The notes beneath the pieces are model-generated. The model ran no database searches. It was not told the DNA's origin and saw only the letters and a list, made by a program, of their open reading frames with translations. The translations under genes and the position numbers were made by a program. From Synergistaceae bacterium UBA6083 (GTDB lineage Bacteria; Synergistota; Synergistia; Synergistales; 79-D21): a stretch of DNA of 13,622 bases. Shown here piece after piece: positions 1 to 6,457 of this stretch (position 1 is the first letter of the stretch; the number at the start of each line of letters is the position of its first letter). The stretch lies in assembly GCA_002436015.1 (NCBI GenBank), contig DIXJ01000004.1, positions 1-13,622 on the forward strand, in the 5' to 3' direction.

Positions 1-236
1 TTTCCGCCTGCGCGGAGAAGGTGGGCCTCCGGGAGGATTACCTGATCCCGACGATGGACCAGGCCTGGGTTTACCCCGAAGTGGCCGTTGCCGTCGGCAT
101 GAAGGCCATCGAGCAGGGGATCGCCCGGAAGACCTTCACCCGGGAGGAACTGCTGAAGATCGCGACGGACCAGATCCAGTACTCCCAGAACATGACGGCG
201 TGCCTCACTAAAAACGAGTTCATCAAGCTTCCCTAA
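1..236 (+). CDS. NAD-dependent malic enzyme, C-terminal fragment
   Basis: Only the last 77 codons are visible (reading frame from base 3, TAA at 234-236); the gene begins upstream of the window. The segment reads AEKVGLREDYLIPTMDQAW, then VAVAVGMKAIEQGIARK. This matches the C-terminal end of bacterial NAD(P)-malic enzymes, where a D-Y-(I/L)-I-P-(S/T)-M-(D/E) stretch is followed by A-V-A-V-G-M-K-A-x-E-x-G-(I/V)-A-R. The family oxidatively decarboxylates malate to pyruvate and CO2 in the cytoplasm; the NAD- and metal-binding parts lie outside the window, so cofactor choice is not visible. The usual W-E-V-F-P of the family is W-V-Y-P here. A strong intrinsic terminator follows 17 bp after the stop, so this is probably the last gene of its unit. 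The family call is fairly secure, the exact subtype is not. Confidence 0.8.
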   Translation, partial: SACAEKVGLREDYLIPTMDQAWVYPEVAVAVGMKAIEQGIARKTFTREELLKIATDQIQYSQNMTACLTKNEFIKLP

Positions 237-253
237 GCTTCACTGGTAAGGCA

Positions 254-295
254 GGAGGGGCCCCGTCCCTTGAAGGGGCGGGGCCCCCTCCTTTT
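254..295 (+). terminator. Rho-independent terminator after the malic enzyme
   Basis: GGAGGGGCCCCGTCCC (254-269) pairs with GGGGCGGGGCCCCCTCC (275-291), with one bulged G and one G-U pair, around a short TTGAA loop, followed by TTTT (292-295). The stem is very GC-rich. It lies only 38 bp before the next start codon, which leaves little room for a separate promoter. Confidence 0.85.
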
Positions 296-333
296 AGTGA
301 AAAACGGTGGACTTCCCACGGGGGGGATGGCGG

Positions 334-1695
334 ATGGTCGAAAGCGAAAAAGGGATCTCACGGCAATGTGCCGATTTCGTCTCGCGCCTCAAGTACGAGG
401 ACCTGGACGAAAGGACAGTCCAATCGGCCAGGAGATACCTGCTGGACTGGCTTGGATGCGTCCTCGCAGGATCGACGACTCCTGCTGCGTCCATGATTGG
501 CGGCCTGGTGGAGGAAATGGGAGGGAATCCCCACTCCACCCTGATCGGAAGTTTCCGGAAAAGCTCCGTTCTCCAGGCGGCCATGGTGAACGGGTATAAC
601 TGCCACATTCTCGAGATGGACGATGTCCATAAGGAATCCATAACCCATCCCGCGGCCCCCGTGATCTCGGCAGCCTTCAGCCTGGCCGAGAAACTGGGAT
701 CTTCCGGCCGGGACCTGCTGACGGCCATCGTGGCGGGTTACGACGTCATGATCCGCATCGGGGAAGCGGTTACGCCATCCCATTACCGGATCTGGCACAC
801 GACGGCGACCTGCGGGGCATTCGGGTCGGCGGCGGCGGCTTCCAGCCTCCTGGGGCTTGGCGAAGTGCAGGCGCTGGATGCTCTCGGCAATGCAGGCTCC
901 CAGGCGGCCGGCCTTTGGGAGTTTGCCACGGACAAGGCGATGACAAAGTTCATGCATTGCGGAAACGGGGCGAGAAACGGCCTTTTTGCCGCCCTGATGG
1001 CGAGCCGAGGGTTTACCGGTGCCCAAAGGATCCTCGAGGGAGACCGGGGTTTCTTCCGTGCCACCTCGAAAGAAAAGGACGAGTGGGAGCACTTCAGTGA
1101 CCTGTTCGAGACGTTCCGGATCAACGATGTGAGCATAAAGCCCTACGCCGCCTGCCGTCATGCGCACGGAGCCATAAACGGCGTGCTGGAACTCAGGGCA
1201 CGTCACGGGCTTGCGCCGGAGGAAGTGGATTCGATCGTCGTGGAAACGTATTCCAACGCAACTCGCATGGCGGGCAATACCGGTTACGGGAGCGAACAGG
1301 AGGCAAAATTCAGTACCGCCTACTGCGTCGCGTGTGCCGTGGTTCGCGGAAAGGTCGGTCCGGCGGAATTCTCTGAAGAAGCCAGGCAGGATCCGGTTGC
1401 CAGGGAACTGGCGGCAAGGGTGAAACTGGTGGTGGCGGACGACCTGGACGCGCTTCATCCGCAAAAATGGCCGTCCCGTATCAGCGTCAGGACGAAGGCG
1501 GGGCAGGAATACAAGAATTTTGTCGAATACCCGAAGGGGGACCCGGAGAACCCGGTGTCAACCCCGGAACTGGAAGAAAAGTTTTTTGACCTGGCTGGTC
1601 TGGCACTGACAAGAGAGCAGTCGTCGATCCTTTGCGAGCGATGCCGGGATATCGAATCGTGCCGGGACGTGAGGGAGTTCCTAGCCGGATTCTGA
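334..1695 (+). CDS. MmgE/PrpD family protein (2-methylcitrate dehydratase-like)
   Basis: A 453-residue protein of normal length for the MmgE/PrpD family, which includes 2-methylcitrate dehydratase (PrpD) and cis-aconitate decarboxylase. Family landmarks are visible: N-terminal A-R-R-Y-L-L-D-W-L-G (32-41), the conserved HILEMDDVH (91-99) with HPAAPV following (105-110), and the KPYAACRHAHGAI segment (269-281) that carries conserved active-site-region residues. I chose ATG 334 over an in-frame GTG at 307 because a G-run (320-326) sits at good RBS spacing and the extra nine residues are not family-like. Cytoplasmic; no signal peptide or membrane segment. No prpB/prpC methylcitrate-cycle partners are in the window, so PrpD itself is not implied; a dehydratase, decarboxylase or isomerase acting on a di- or tricarboxylate is the safer reading. 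The C-terminus has an unusual Cys cluster (L-C-E-R-C-R-D-I-E-S-C). Confidence 0.85.
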   Translation: MVESEKGISRQCADFVSRLKYEDLDERTVQSARRYLLDWLGCVLAGSTTPAASMIGGLVEEMGGNPHSTLIGSFRKSSVLQAAMVNGYNCHILEMDDVHKESITHPAAPVISAAFSLAEKLGSSGRDLLTAIVAGYDVMIRIGEAVTPSHYRIWHTTATCGAFGSAAAASSLLGLGEVQALDALGNAGSQAAGLWEFATDKAMTKFMHCGNGARNGLFAALMASRGFTGAQRILEGDRGFFRATSKEKDEWEHFSDLFETFRINDVSIKPYAACRHAHGAINGVLELRARHGLAPEEVDSIVVETYSNATRMAGNTGYGSEQEAKFSTAYCVACAVVRGKVGPAEFSEEARQDPVARELAARVKLVVADDLDALHPQKWPSRISVRTKAGQEYKNFVEYPKGDPENPVSTPELEEKFFDLAGLALTREQSSILCERCRDIESCRDVREFLAGF

Positions 1696-1720
1696 GAAGT
1701 TCCGGAGGCTTGAAACTGAA

Positions 1721-1757
1721 GGCGGGAGCGGGCGTGCACTCCCGCTCCCGCCTTTTT
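1721..1757 (+). terminator. Rho-independent terminator after the MmgE/PrpD gene
   Basis: A perfect 12-bp stem, GGCGGGAGCGGG (1721-1732) with CCCGCTCCCGCC (1741-1752), an 8-nt loop and a TTTTT tract (1753-1757). It sits between converging genes. Read on the minus strand the same hairpin follows the selenoprotein stop, but the next bases (TTCAGTTTC) make a poor U-tract, so its use in that direction is less certain. Confidence 0.9.
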
Positions 1758-1767
1758 GTTTTTTGGT

Positions 1768-2412
1768 TTACGAAAACAGCGCAAGGATGATCGTCTCGAT
1801 CTCGGGCCGGAAAGTGTAATCCCCTTCCTTCCAGGCGTACCTGACCCGGCAATCCTTCCCGACGGCAAACGCGGCCGTAAAGGGCAGATCCCACGAGGCA
1901 ACCCCGTTGAATTCCCCGGCAGTCCTCCCTATCCGTCCGTAAGCGGCGACAATCGGCTCCGGGAGGCGAAAGGCAAGCCCGATTTTTTTCGCATAGGAAT
2001 TGCCGATATCGGACAATAACTCAAAATCTAGATCCAGGATGGCCTTGAGCTCCCGGTTTTTTGAAGGGAGCATCGGGGAAATGCCGACCAGGGTGCCTCC
2101 CCGCTCCCGTATTTGAGGGATCTTTTCGTTGTATGCTTGCAACTGCAAGCGGCAAAACGGTCACCAACTCCCGCGGAAAAAGAAAAAGGCCAGGGGGCCC
2201 GTTTCCAGCAGGTCAGCGGATGACACGTTGACCTCCACCTGGTTCGGCAGGTTGAAAACGGGAAGCGTGTCCCCGGCTTTCAGGGTCTTGCGTTTCATGA
2301 TTTCTGCCGATAGGGACTCCCGAAAGAGGCGAACCTGGTTTTGCTCCTCTTGCGACGGGAAAGTGGGGGACGGTGTCCTGCGAAGGATTTCGAGATTTTT
2401 TTCCAAGTCCAT
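1768..2412 (-). CDS. Peroxiredoxin-like selenoprotein (AhpC/TSA fold, in-frame TGA read as selenocysteine)
   Basis: Read straight through, this minus-strand frame encodes 214 residues with one internal TGA (2163-2161) at codon 84. Residues before and after the TGA are in one uninterrupted frame and belong to one domain: F-F-F-F-R-G-S-W-[TGA]-P-F-C-R-L-Q-L-Q-A-Y. Peroxiredoxin-like proteins have R-G-x-W-C-P-Y/F-C at this point, so the TGA replaces the attacking (peroxidatic) Cys, leaving a U84-P-F-C87 redox pair. Downstream features also fit the family: V-G-I-S-P (thioredoxin-fold strand), the long helix, and a C-terminal R-V-R-Y-A-W-x-E-G-D-Y-T stretch. The start at 2412 has GGAGG seven bases upstream. 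A SECIS-like hairpin lies just after the TGA. Likely role: cytoplasmic thiol/selenol peroxidase or disulfide reductase. The alternative, a true nonsense mutation, is less likely because the frame is otherwise intact and the stop hits the Cys codon (TGC/TGT to TGA). SelA/SelB/tRNA-Sec must be encoded elsewhere. Confidence 0.88.
2128..2158 (-). promoter_or_regulatory. Candidate bacterial SECIS element
   Basis: In the mRNA a perfect 6-bp stem GCUUGC/GCAAGC (2150-2145 with 2140-2135) closes a 4-nt AGUU loop. The stem can be extended through an internal mismatch by outer pairs (UG with UA, GUU with AAC), reaching to within two bases of the UGA. The apical loop begins 16 nt after the UGA and has a G at its second position. 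As I recall the published bacterial SECIS model, the spacing is about 16-37 nt and a G is required in the first two loop positions, so this element fits at the short end. It would recruit SelB with Sec-tRNA. Confidence 0.7.
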
Positions 2413-2505
2413 GTCTTTTCCTCCGGGTCGGCGGGGATTTTGTTTTAGTTTAATCAACGCTGTGTTACTGTATATTTCTTGTGGTCACCAGGGTTGGCAT
2501 GAGTC

Positions 2506-2535
2506 TTGAAGCCCGCGGAAACAATGCAATTATAC
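2506..2535 (+). promoter_or_regulatory. Possible sigma-70 promoter for the two-component/flavoprotein unit
   Basis: TTGAAG (2506-2511) is followed after 18 bp by TTATAC (2530-2535), about 45 bp before the kinase start. The match is moderate. It lies in the 169-bp divergent spacer between the selenoprotein gene and the kinase gene; no clear promoter for the minus-strand gene was found there. Confidence 0.3.
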
Positions 2536-2581
2536 CGTTATTTAAAAATTCGGAGATTTTTCAGAGGGCGAGAGGCGCTTT

Positions 2582-4156
2582 ATGCGAAAAAGACATTTCC
2601 CGATCCAGTATAAAATCATGCTCCTCATCGTGACCATCATCGGCTTGTCCCTGGTGGTTACGGGGCTGATTGTCGAAAGGGCGGTCGTGCCCCGCTTCGA
2701 GAAGCAGATCGCGCTTCACGCGAGGGACCTGGCCTATACTGTCGCCGAGATCCCGGAGGTCAAGAAGTACGTTGACTGGCCGGAGGCCGAGCATCTTCTT
2801 GAAATTCTCCTCGAGGAAACCGCCATGAATTCCAACGCGAAATTCATCCTTGCGATCGGCGGTGAAAATGCGGAACCGGTCCTTGCCGGGGATCCCTATT
2901 CCAACTTGCCCGAGGTGACGACCCTTGGCCCGACGGTGCGGGCTTACGTTCCAGTCAGCCGGGAGGGGAAAAAAGTCGGCGCCGTGGCCGTCTATTTTTG
3001 GACGAACGATATCAACCTGCTGATCTGGAACCTGAGGAAAAAAATCATCATGGCGATTATCTTTGCCATGGTGCTGGGCATCTTCTTTGCGCATTTGCTT
3101 TCGAAAAACATAAAAAGAACGATGCTCGGGATGGAGCCTCATGAACTGGCCGCCCTCCTCACCGAACGCGAAATACTCCTCGAGTCTGTAAAAGAGGGAA
3201 TCATTGCCGTCGATAAAAATGGCTTTATCCTGTTCGTCAATACAAACGCCAGGTCGATGATGAACTTGCCTTCCATGGAATCCCTGATTGGAGAACCTCT
3301 TGAAAACTACATCCCCAATTCCAGGTTGAAAGAAGTCATCCAGTCCGGAGAAGCGGAGACGGACCAGGAGCAGGATGTTGGGAAAGGGCGGATCATCACC
3401 AATCGCATTCCCCTGAAAGTTCACGGAAAAATCTACGGGGCCATTGCCAGCTTCAGGAATATCGACGAGATGCAGGTCCTGGCGGAGGAGTTGACCGGAG
3501 CCCAGAAACTGGCGGAACTCCTGAGGGTCCAGAACGAGATCCTGCGTGTCCAGAAACACGAATTCCTGAACAAGATCCATGCCATTTCCGGCCTTTTGCA
3601 GCTGGGCGAAAGCCAGTCGGCCCTGAGCCTGATCAGGAACGAATCGATCATCCAACAGGAAACGATCGAATACATTACGACCCGGATCAGGCAGCCCGCC
3701 GTTGCAGGCCTTATCCTGGGCAAAATCGGCAGGTGCCGCGAGCTGGAAATCGATTTCGTCTTCGACGGAAAGAGCCATCTTGCCCCGAACACAGCCGTGG
3801 ATTCGGAATCCATGATCATTTGCATCGGGAACCTGATCGAGAACTCGATCGATGCGGTGCTTTCCCCCAAGGCAAAGAAAAAAGCCATCACACTCTACGT
3901 CTCCGACCTCGCCGGGATATTGGAAATCCGGGTCAGGGATACAGGGACGGGTATTGAGAAACAAAACCAGCGGAAGATCTTTGAGAAGGGCTTCAGTTCC
4001 AAAAAGGGAGGAAAGCGCGGATACGGCCTTTTCCTCGTAAAATCGATTGTCGAATCTTTCGGCGGTACGATTCGTGTCCTTTCGAGATATGGCAGCGGGG
4101 CATGCATTACGATAAGGATACCCGGAGGTAAAGAACATGGTGAGCCAACCGATTAA
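2582..4156 (+). CDS. CitA/DcuS-family sensor histidine kinase
   Basis: A 524-residue membrane kinase. Order: transmembrane helix 1 (about 12-31), an extracytoplasmic sensor domain of about 120 residues, transmembrane helix 2 (about 155-173), a cytoplasmic PAS domain (about 195-295), a Spo0B-type dimerisation region with the phosphoacceptor His326 in R-V-Q-K-H-E-F-L-N-K-I-H, and a HATPase domain. The ATP site shows the N-box N-L-I-E-N-S-I-D-A (417-425), G1 D-T-G-T-G (453-457), the F-box I-F-E-K-G-F-S-S-K (466-474) and G2 G-Y-G-L-F-L-V (480-486). The R-V-Q-x-H-E-F-x-N-K-x-H signature is typical of the CitA/DcuS/MalK group that senses citrate or C4-dicarboxylates. The sensor domain keeps the late V-S-R-E-G-K-K-V-G-A-V-A-V part but lacks the R-x-x-H-P type ligand segment, so the ligand may differ. 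AGAGG lies six bases before the ATG. The gene overlaps the response regulator by 20 bp. Confidence 0.93.
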   Translation: MRKRHFPIQYKIMLLIVTIIGLSLVVTGLIVERAVVPRFEKQIALHARDLAYTVAEIPEVKKYVDWPEAEHLLEILLEETAMNSNAKFILAIGGENAEPVLAGDPYSNLPEVTTLGPTVRAYVPVSREGKKVGAVAVYFWTNDINLLIWNLRKKIIMAIIFAMVLGIFFAHLLSKNIKRTMLGMEPHELAALLTEREILLESVKEGIIAVDKNGFILFVNTNARSMMNLPSMESLIGEPLENYIPNSRLKEVIQSGEAETDQEQDVGKGRIITNRIPLKVHGKIYGAIASFRNIDEMQVLAEELTGAQKLAELLRVQNEILRVQKHEFLNKIHAISGLLQLGESQSALSLIRNESIIQQETIEYITTRIRQPAVAGLILGKIGRCRELEIDFVFDGKSHLAPNTAVDSESMIICIGNLIENSIDAVLSPKAKKKAITLYVSDLAGILEIRVRDTGTGIEKQNQRKIFEKGFSSKKGGKRGYGLFLVKSIVESFGGTIRVLSRYGSGACITIRIPGGKEHGEPTD

Positions 4157-4832
4157 AACCCTGATCATGGAAGATGATCCTACGGTTGCAGAGCTTCACA
4201 GGCGTTTCCTCCTCGCAATCGAGGGATTCTCCCTTGTCGGGAAGGCAAAAAATGGCAAGGAAGCTCTTTCCTACCTTGACTGTTGCCAGGTCGACCTGGT
4301 CCTGGCCGATATTTACATGCCGGATTGTGACGGGATGGAATTCCTCCACCTGTTGAGGGAAAGAAGAGAAAAGGTCGATGTGATCATGCTGACGGCCGCG
4401 CAGGAAGGGGAAAAAATCGAAGAGGCCATGCGGCTCGGTGTTTTCGATTACCTCTTGAAGCCGTTCGACTTTTCGAGATTTAAAAAAACGCTGCTTTCCT
4501 TCCAGCGGCACCTTGAAGAAATAGAGAACAAGCAAAATGTGCGAAGCCAGGAAGACATCGACCGAGTCTTCTCGAGCAGGGCCATCGCTGAACGGAGCAA
4601 TCCCGACAGCCTGCCCAAGGGCATCCAGAAGAACACGGTCGAAAAGATTCTCTCGGTCTTCAAAGAGAACAGCAAGCGATATTCATCATCGGAACTTGCG
4701 GAAATGTGCGGATTGTCGAGAGTTACCGTCCAGCTTTACTGCAAGTATCTTGTCGAAAGCGCCCTCCTCGTGGAAGAAACATGCTACCAGCAGGCGGGCA
4801 GGCCCGTAAAGAAGTATTTCAGGGTATTTTAG
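4137..4832 (+). CDS. CitB/DcuR-family response regulator
   Basis: A 231-residue transcriptional regulator, the cognate partner of the overlapping kinase. The receiver domain (about 5-120) has the acidic pair Asp13/Asp14, phosphoacceptor Asp58 in L-A-D-I-Y-M-P-D, Thr86 and Lys108 in L-L-K-P-F. The C-terminal domain (about 165-231) carries a helix-turn-helix around S-S-S-E-L-A-E-M-C-G-L-S-R-V-T-V, followed by the R-P-V-K-K-Y-F end characteristic of CitB/DcuR/DctR regulators rather than NarL- or OmpR-type ones. The start at 4137 has GGAGG (4124-4128) eight bases upstream, and the 20-bp overlap with the kinase suggests coupled translation. Twenty bp separate its stop from the flavoprotein start, so kinase, regulator and flavoprotein probably share one transcript. 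CitB-type regulators usually act on transport and catabolic genes for carboxylates; the target here is not shown by the sequence. Confidence 0.93.
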   Translation: MVSQPIKTLIMEDDPTVAELHRRFLLAIEGFSLVGKAKNGKEALSYLDCCQVDLVLADIYMPDCDGMEFLHLLRERREKVDVIMLTAAQEGEKIEEAMRLGVFDYLLKPFDFSRFKKTLLSFQRHLEEIENKQNVRSQEDIDRVFSSRAIAERSNPDSLPKGIQKNTVEKILSVFKENSKRYSSSELAEMCGLSRVTVQLYCKYLVESALLVEETCYQQAGRPVKKYFRVF

Positions 4833-4852
4833 GCAGTGAAAAGGGAGGAACC

Positions 4853-6331
4853 ATGAGAAAGAGAATCGTCGTCATCGGAACCGGAGGTGCCGGCCTCGTG
4901 GCTGCAATAGCAGCCAGGCAGGCGGGGGCCGAGGTTGTTCTCCTGTCAAAAACACAGCGCGGCCTGGGGACATGCACGGCTTATTCTGCCGGCAAGTTCA
5001 CCCTTGCATGCGGCGGGCTCTCGCCCGCAGAGCATTACGAGAAAACCCTGGAAATAGGGCACGGAATAAACGATCCGCTGCTTTTGAAGGTTTTGACGGA
5101 AGAGGCGGAAAGGGCCATCCTTACGCTCGCCGGATGGGGTGTCCAGTTCAAGCTGGGCAGGGGGAGCGCCACGGTTCGATCGACAGCCCCAAATGAACTC
5201 ATGGGTGGTGCCGGCTTTATTGGAGAACTCGTCGCGATCGCGGAAAAGTCCGGGGTTGAATTCGTGGATTGGACCGTTGCAACAAGGTTGCTTGTCCAGG
5301 GGAATCGTGTATGCGGTGTCGATTTCCAGGATTGGCGCACGGGAAAAACTTCCCGCATGGGTGCCGGTTCAGTCATCCTTGCCACGGGCGGCGGGGGCCA
5401 GGTTTACAGCCAAACGGACAACCCGGCCAGGATAACGGGCGACGGCTACGCGCTGGCTTTGAGCGCAGGTGCGCGCTTGCGGGATATGGAGTTCGTGCAG
5501 TTTTACCCTATCGGGTGGGCCGAGCCTGGTTTTCCGAGGTGGATGGCGGATGTTGCCCTGGTCGATTACCTCAGGATCACGGATTCGGACGGCAAGGAGT
5601 TCCTGAAACAAGCCCTGAACGATTGGGGATTCAGGAACGGGCGCGAAGGCAACCTCTACGCCCGTGACCGATGCGCGCAGATCGTGGCGGAAAAAGATCG
5701 GTCCGGTGGGGCATACGCGCACCTTGAGGATCTGACCGAAGACCAGTGGAAAGATCCCGGCCTGCAGTACTGCCTGACCCTGGATCCAGGCTTTTTCAGG
5801 GGTTACAGGCATCCGATGCGCATCTCCCCCCTGGAGCATTATTTTTGCGGGGGTGTCGTTATCGACAGCTTCGGACGGACCTCGGTCGACGGGCTTTATG
5901 CGTGTGGAGAAGTCACCGGTGGCGTAGACGGCGCAAACCGGGTCGGGGGCAATGCGCTCACAAACATCGTCACTTTCGGGCTGAGGGCTGGAATGGCTGC
6001 CGGCGAAGAAAGCCGGTGTGCCCACTGCCCGGAGGATAGTGGTGCTTTCGACGGGATGCTTGCCGTCTCGGCCAGTGCCGAAAAACCCGTGAATCTCCGC
6101 CGTGAGCTGCAGGAAAGATCCTGGGCCGCGTTAGGCCCGATTCGGGAAAAGGCCAAAATGGAAGGGTTCCTTGGCTACCTGTCGGATTTCGAGAGCAGGA
6201 AAACCAGGATAGAGTCTTCCACGGATCGTTTGCACGCGCTCGAGATGGAAGGGCTTTTCACGACGGCAAAAGCAGTTGCCGAGGCCGCCCTGAAGAGGGA
6301 GAAAAGTCTCGGGACTCATTTCCGAGTTTAG
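4853..6331 (+). CDS. FAD-dependent oxidoreductase, fumarate reductase/aspartate oxidase flavoprotein family
   Basis: A 492-residue soluble flavoprotein. The N-terminal Rossmann motif G-T-G-G-A-G (9-14) with the acidic-end strand V-V-L-L-S-K binds FAD; A-T-G-G-G-G (177-182) and the C-terminal D-G-L-Y-A-C-G-E (346-353) are further FAD contacts. By eye alignment to E. coli FrdA, the proton-shuttle Arg287 corresponds to Arg271 (A-R-D-R-C-A-Q), His355 to His329 and Arg390 to Arg363 (G-A-N-R-V-G-G-N). The substrate-binding His232 (Q-Y-H-P-T-G) is Tyr218 here (Q-F-Y-P-I-G), and the covalent-FAD His is replaced near Cys41, so FAD is probably non-covalent. No FrdB-like iron-sulfur or membrane partner is adjacent. 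An in-frame upstream extension exists, but ATG 4853 has GGGAGG at 4843-4848 and starts directly at the Rossmann strand. Substrate could be fumarate/succinate, an amino acid or another alpha,beta-dicarboxylate; unresolved. Confidence 0.88.
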   Translation: MRKRIVVIGTGGAGLVAAIAARQAGAEVVLLSKTQRGLGTCTAYSAGKFTLACGGLSPAEHYEKTLEIGHGINDPLLLKVLTEEAERAILTLAGWGVQFKLGRGSATVRSTAPNELMGGAGFIGELVAIAEKSGVEFVDWTVATRLLVQGNRVCGVDFQDWRTGKTSRMGAGSVILATGGGGQVYSQTDNPARITGDGYALALSAGARLRDMEFVQFYPIGWAEPGFPRWMADVALVDYLRITDSDGKEFLKQALNDWGFRNGREGNLYARDRCAQIVAEKDRSGGAYAHLEDLTEDQWKDPGLQYCLTLDPGFFRGYRHPMRISPLEHYFCGGVVIDSFGRTSVDGLYACGEVTGGVDGANRVGGNALTNIVTFGLRAGMAAGEESRCAHCPEDSGAFDGMLAVSASAEKPVNLRRELQERSWAALGPIREKAKMEGFLGYLSDFESRKTRIESSTDRLHALEMEGLFTTAKAVAEAALKREKSLGTHFRV

Positions 6332-6370
6332 CCAAACCAACTTTCAGAAGGGCCCGCCGTCCCAAAAAGA

Positions 6371-6397
6371 TTGACTTTTTCGAATTGGGGGTATATT
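6371..6397 (+). promoter_or_regulatory. Possible promoter of the first GntR gene
   Basis: TTGACT (6371-6376) is followed after a short 15-bp spacer by TATATT (6392-6397), about 60 bp before the chosen ATG. Both hexamers are good matches, the spacing is not ideal. The upstream in-frame TTG at 6371 is part of this -35 box, one reason to reject it as a start codon. Confidence 0.4.
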
Positions 6398-6457
6398 TCT
6401 TACCGTTGGGGAATAGAGATAATAAATCTTCAGGCACGGAAGAGAGGAAAAATTTTA

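Noticed and set aside
307..333. GTG start at 307 for the MmgE/PrpD gene
   Set aside because: No RBS at proper distance, and the ATG at 334 has a G-run at good spacing and matches the expected family N-terminus.
358..1464. Long minus-strand frame opposite the MmgE/PrpD gene
   Set aside because: Antisense shadow of a well-conserved plus-strand gene, with low-complexity Arg-rich translation typical of GC-rich shadows.
2482..2490. Palindrome TGGTCACCA in the divergent spacer
   Set aside because: Only 4+4 bases, single copy, wrong spacing for a FadR-type site; likely by chance.
2495..2510. Sigma-54-like site TGGCATG-N4-TTGAA upstream of the kinase
   Set aside because: The -12 element reads TTGAA, not TTGC(A/T), and no NtrC-type activator is nearby; a sigma-70 reading of the same area is as good.
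2561..4168. Long minus-strand frame (535 codons) opposite the sensor kinase
   Set aside because: It is the shadow of the kinase, which has complete motifs on the plus strand; the antisense reading has no recognisable domain and no credible RBS.
4706..4852. N-terminal extension of the flavoprotein from 4706
   Set aside because: It lies inside the response regulator coding region in another frame; ATG 4853 has a strong RBS and begins directly at the FAD-binding strand.
6364..6380. Inverted repeat AAAAAG-ATTGA-CTTTTT after the flavoprotein
   Set aside because: All A/T except one pair, overlaps a good -35 box; too weak for a terminator call.
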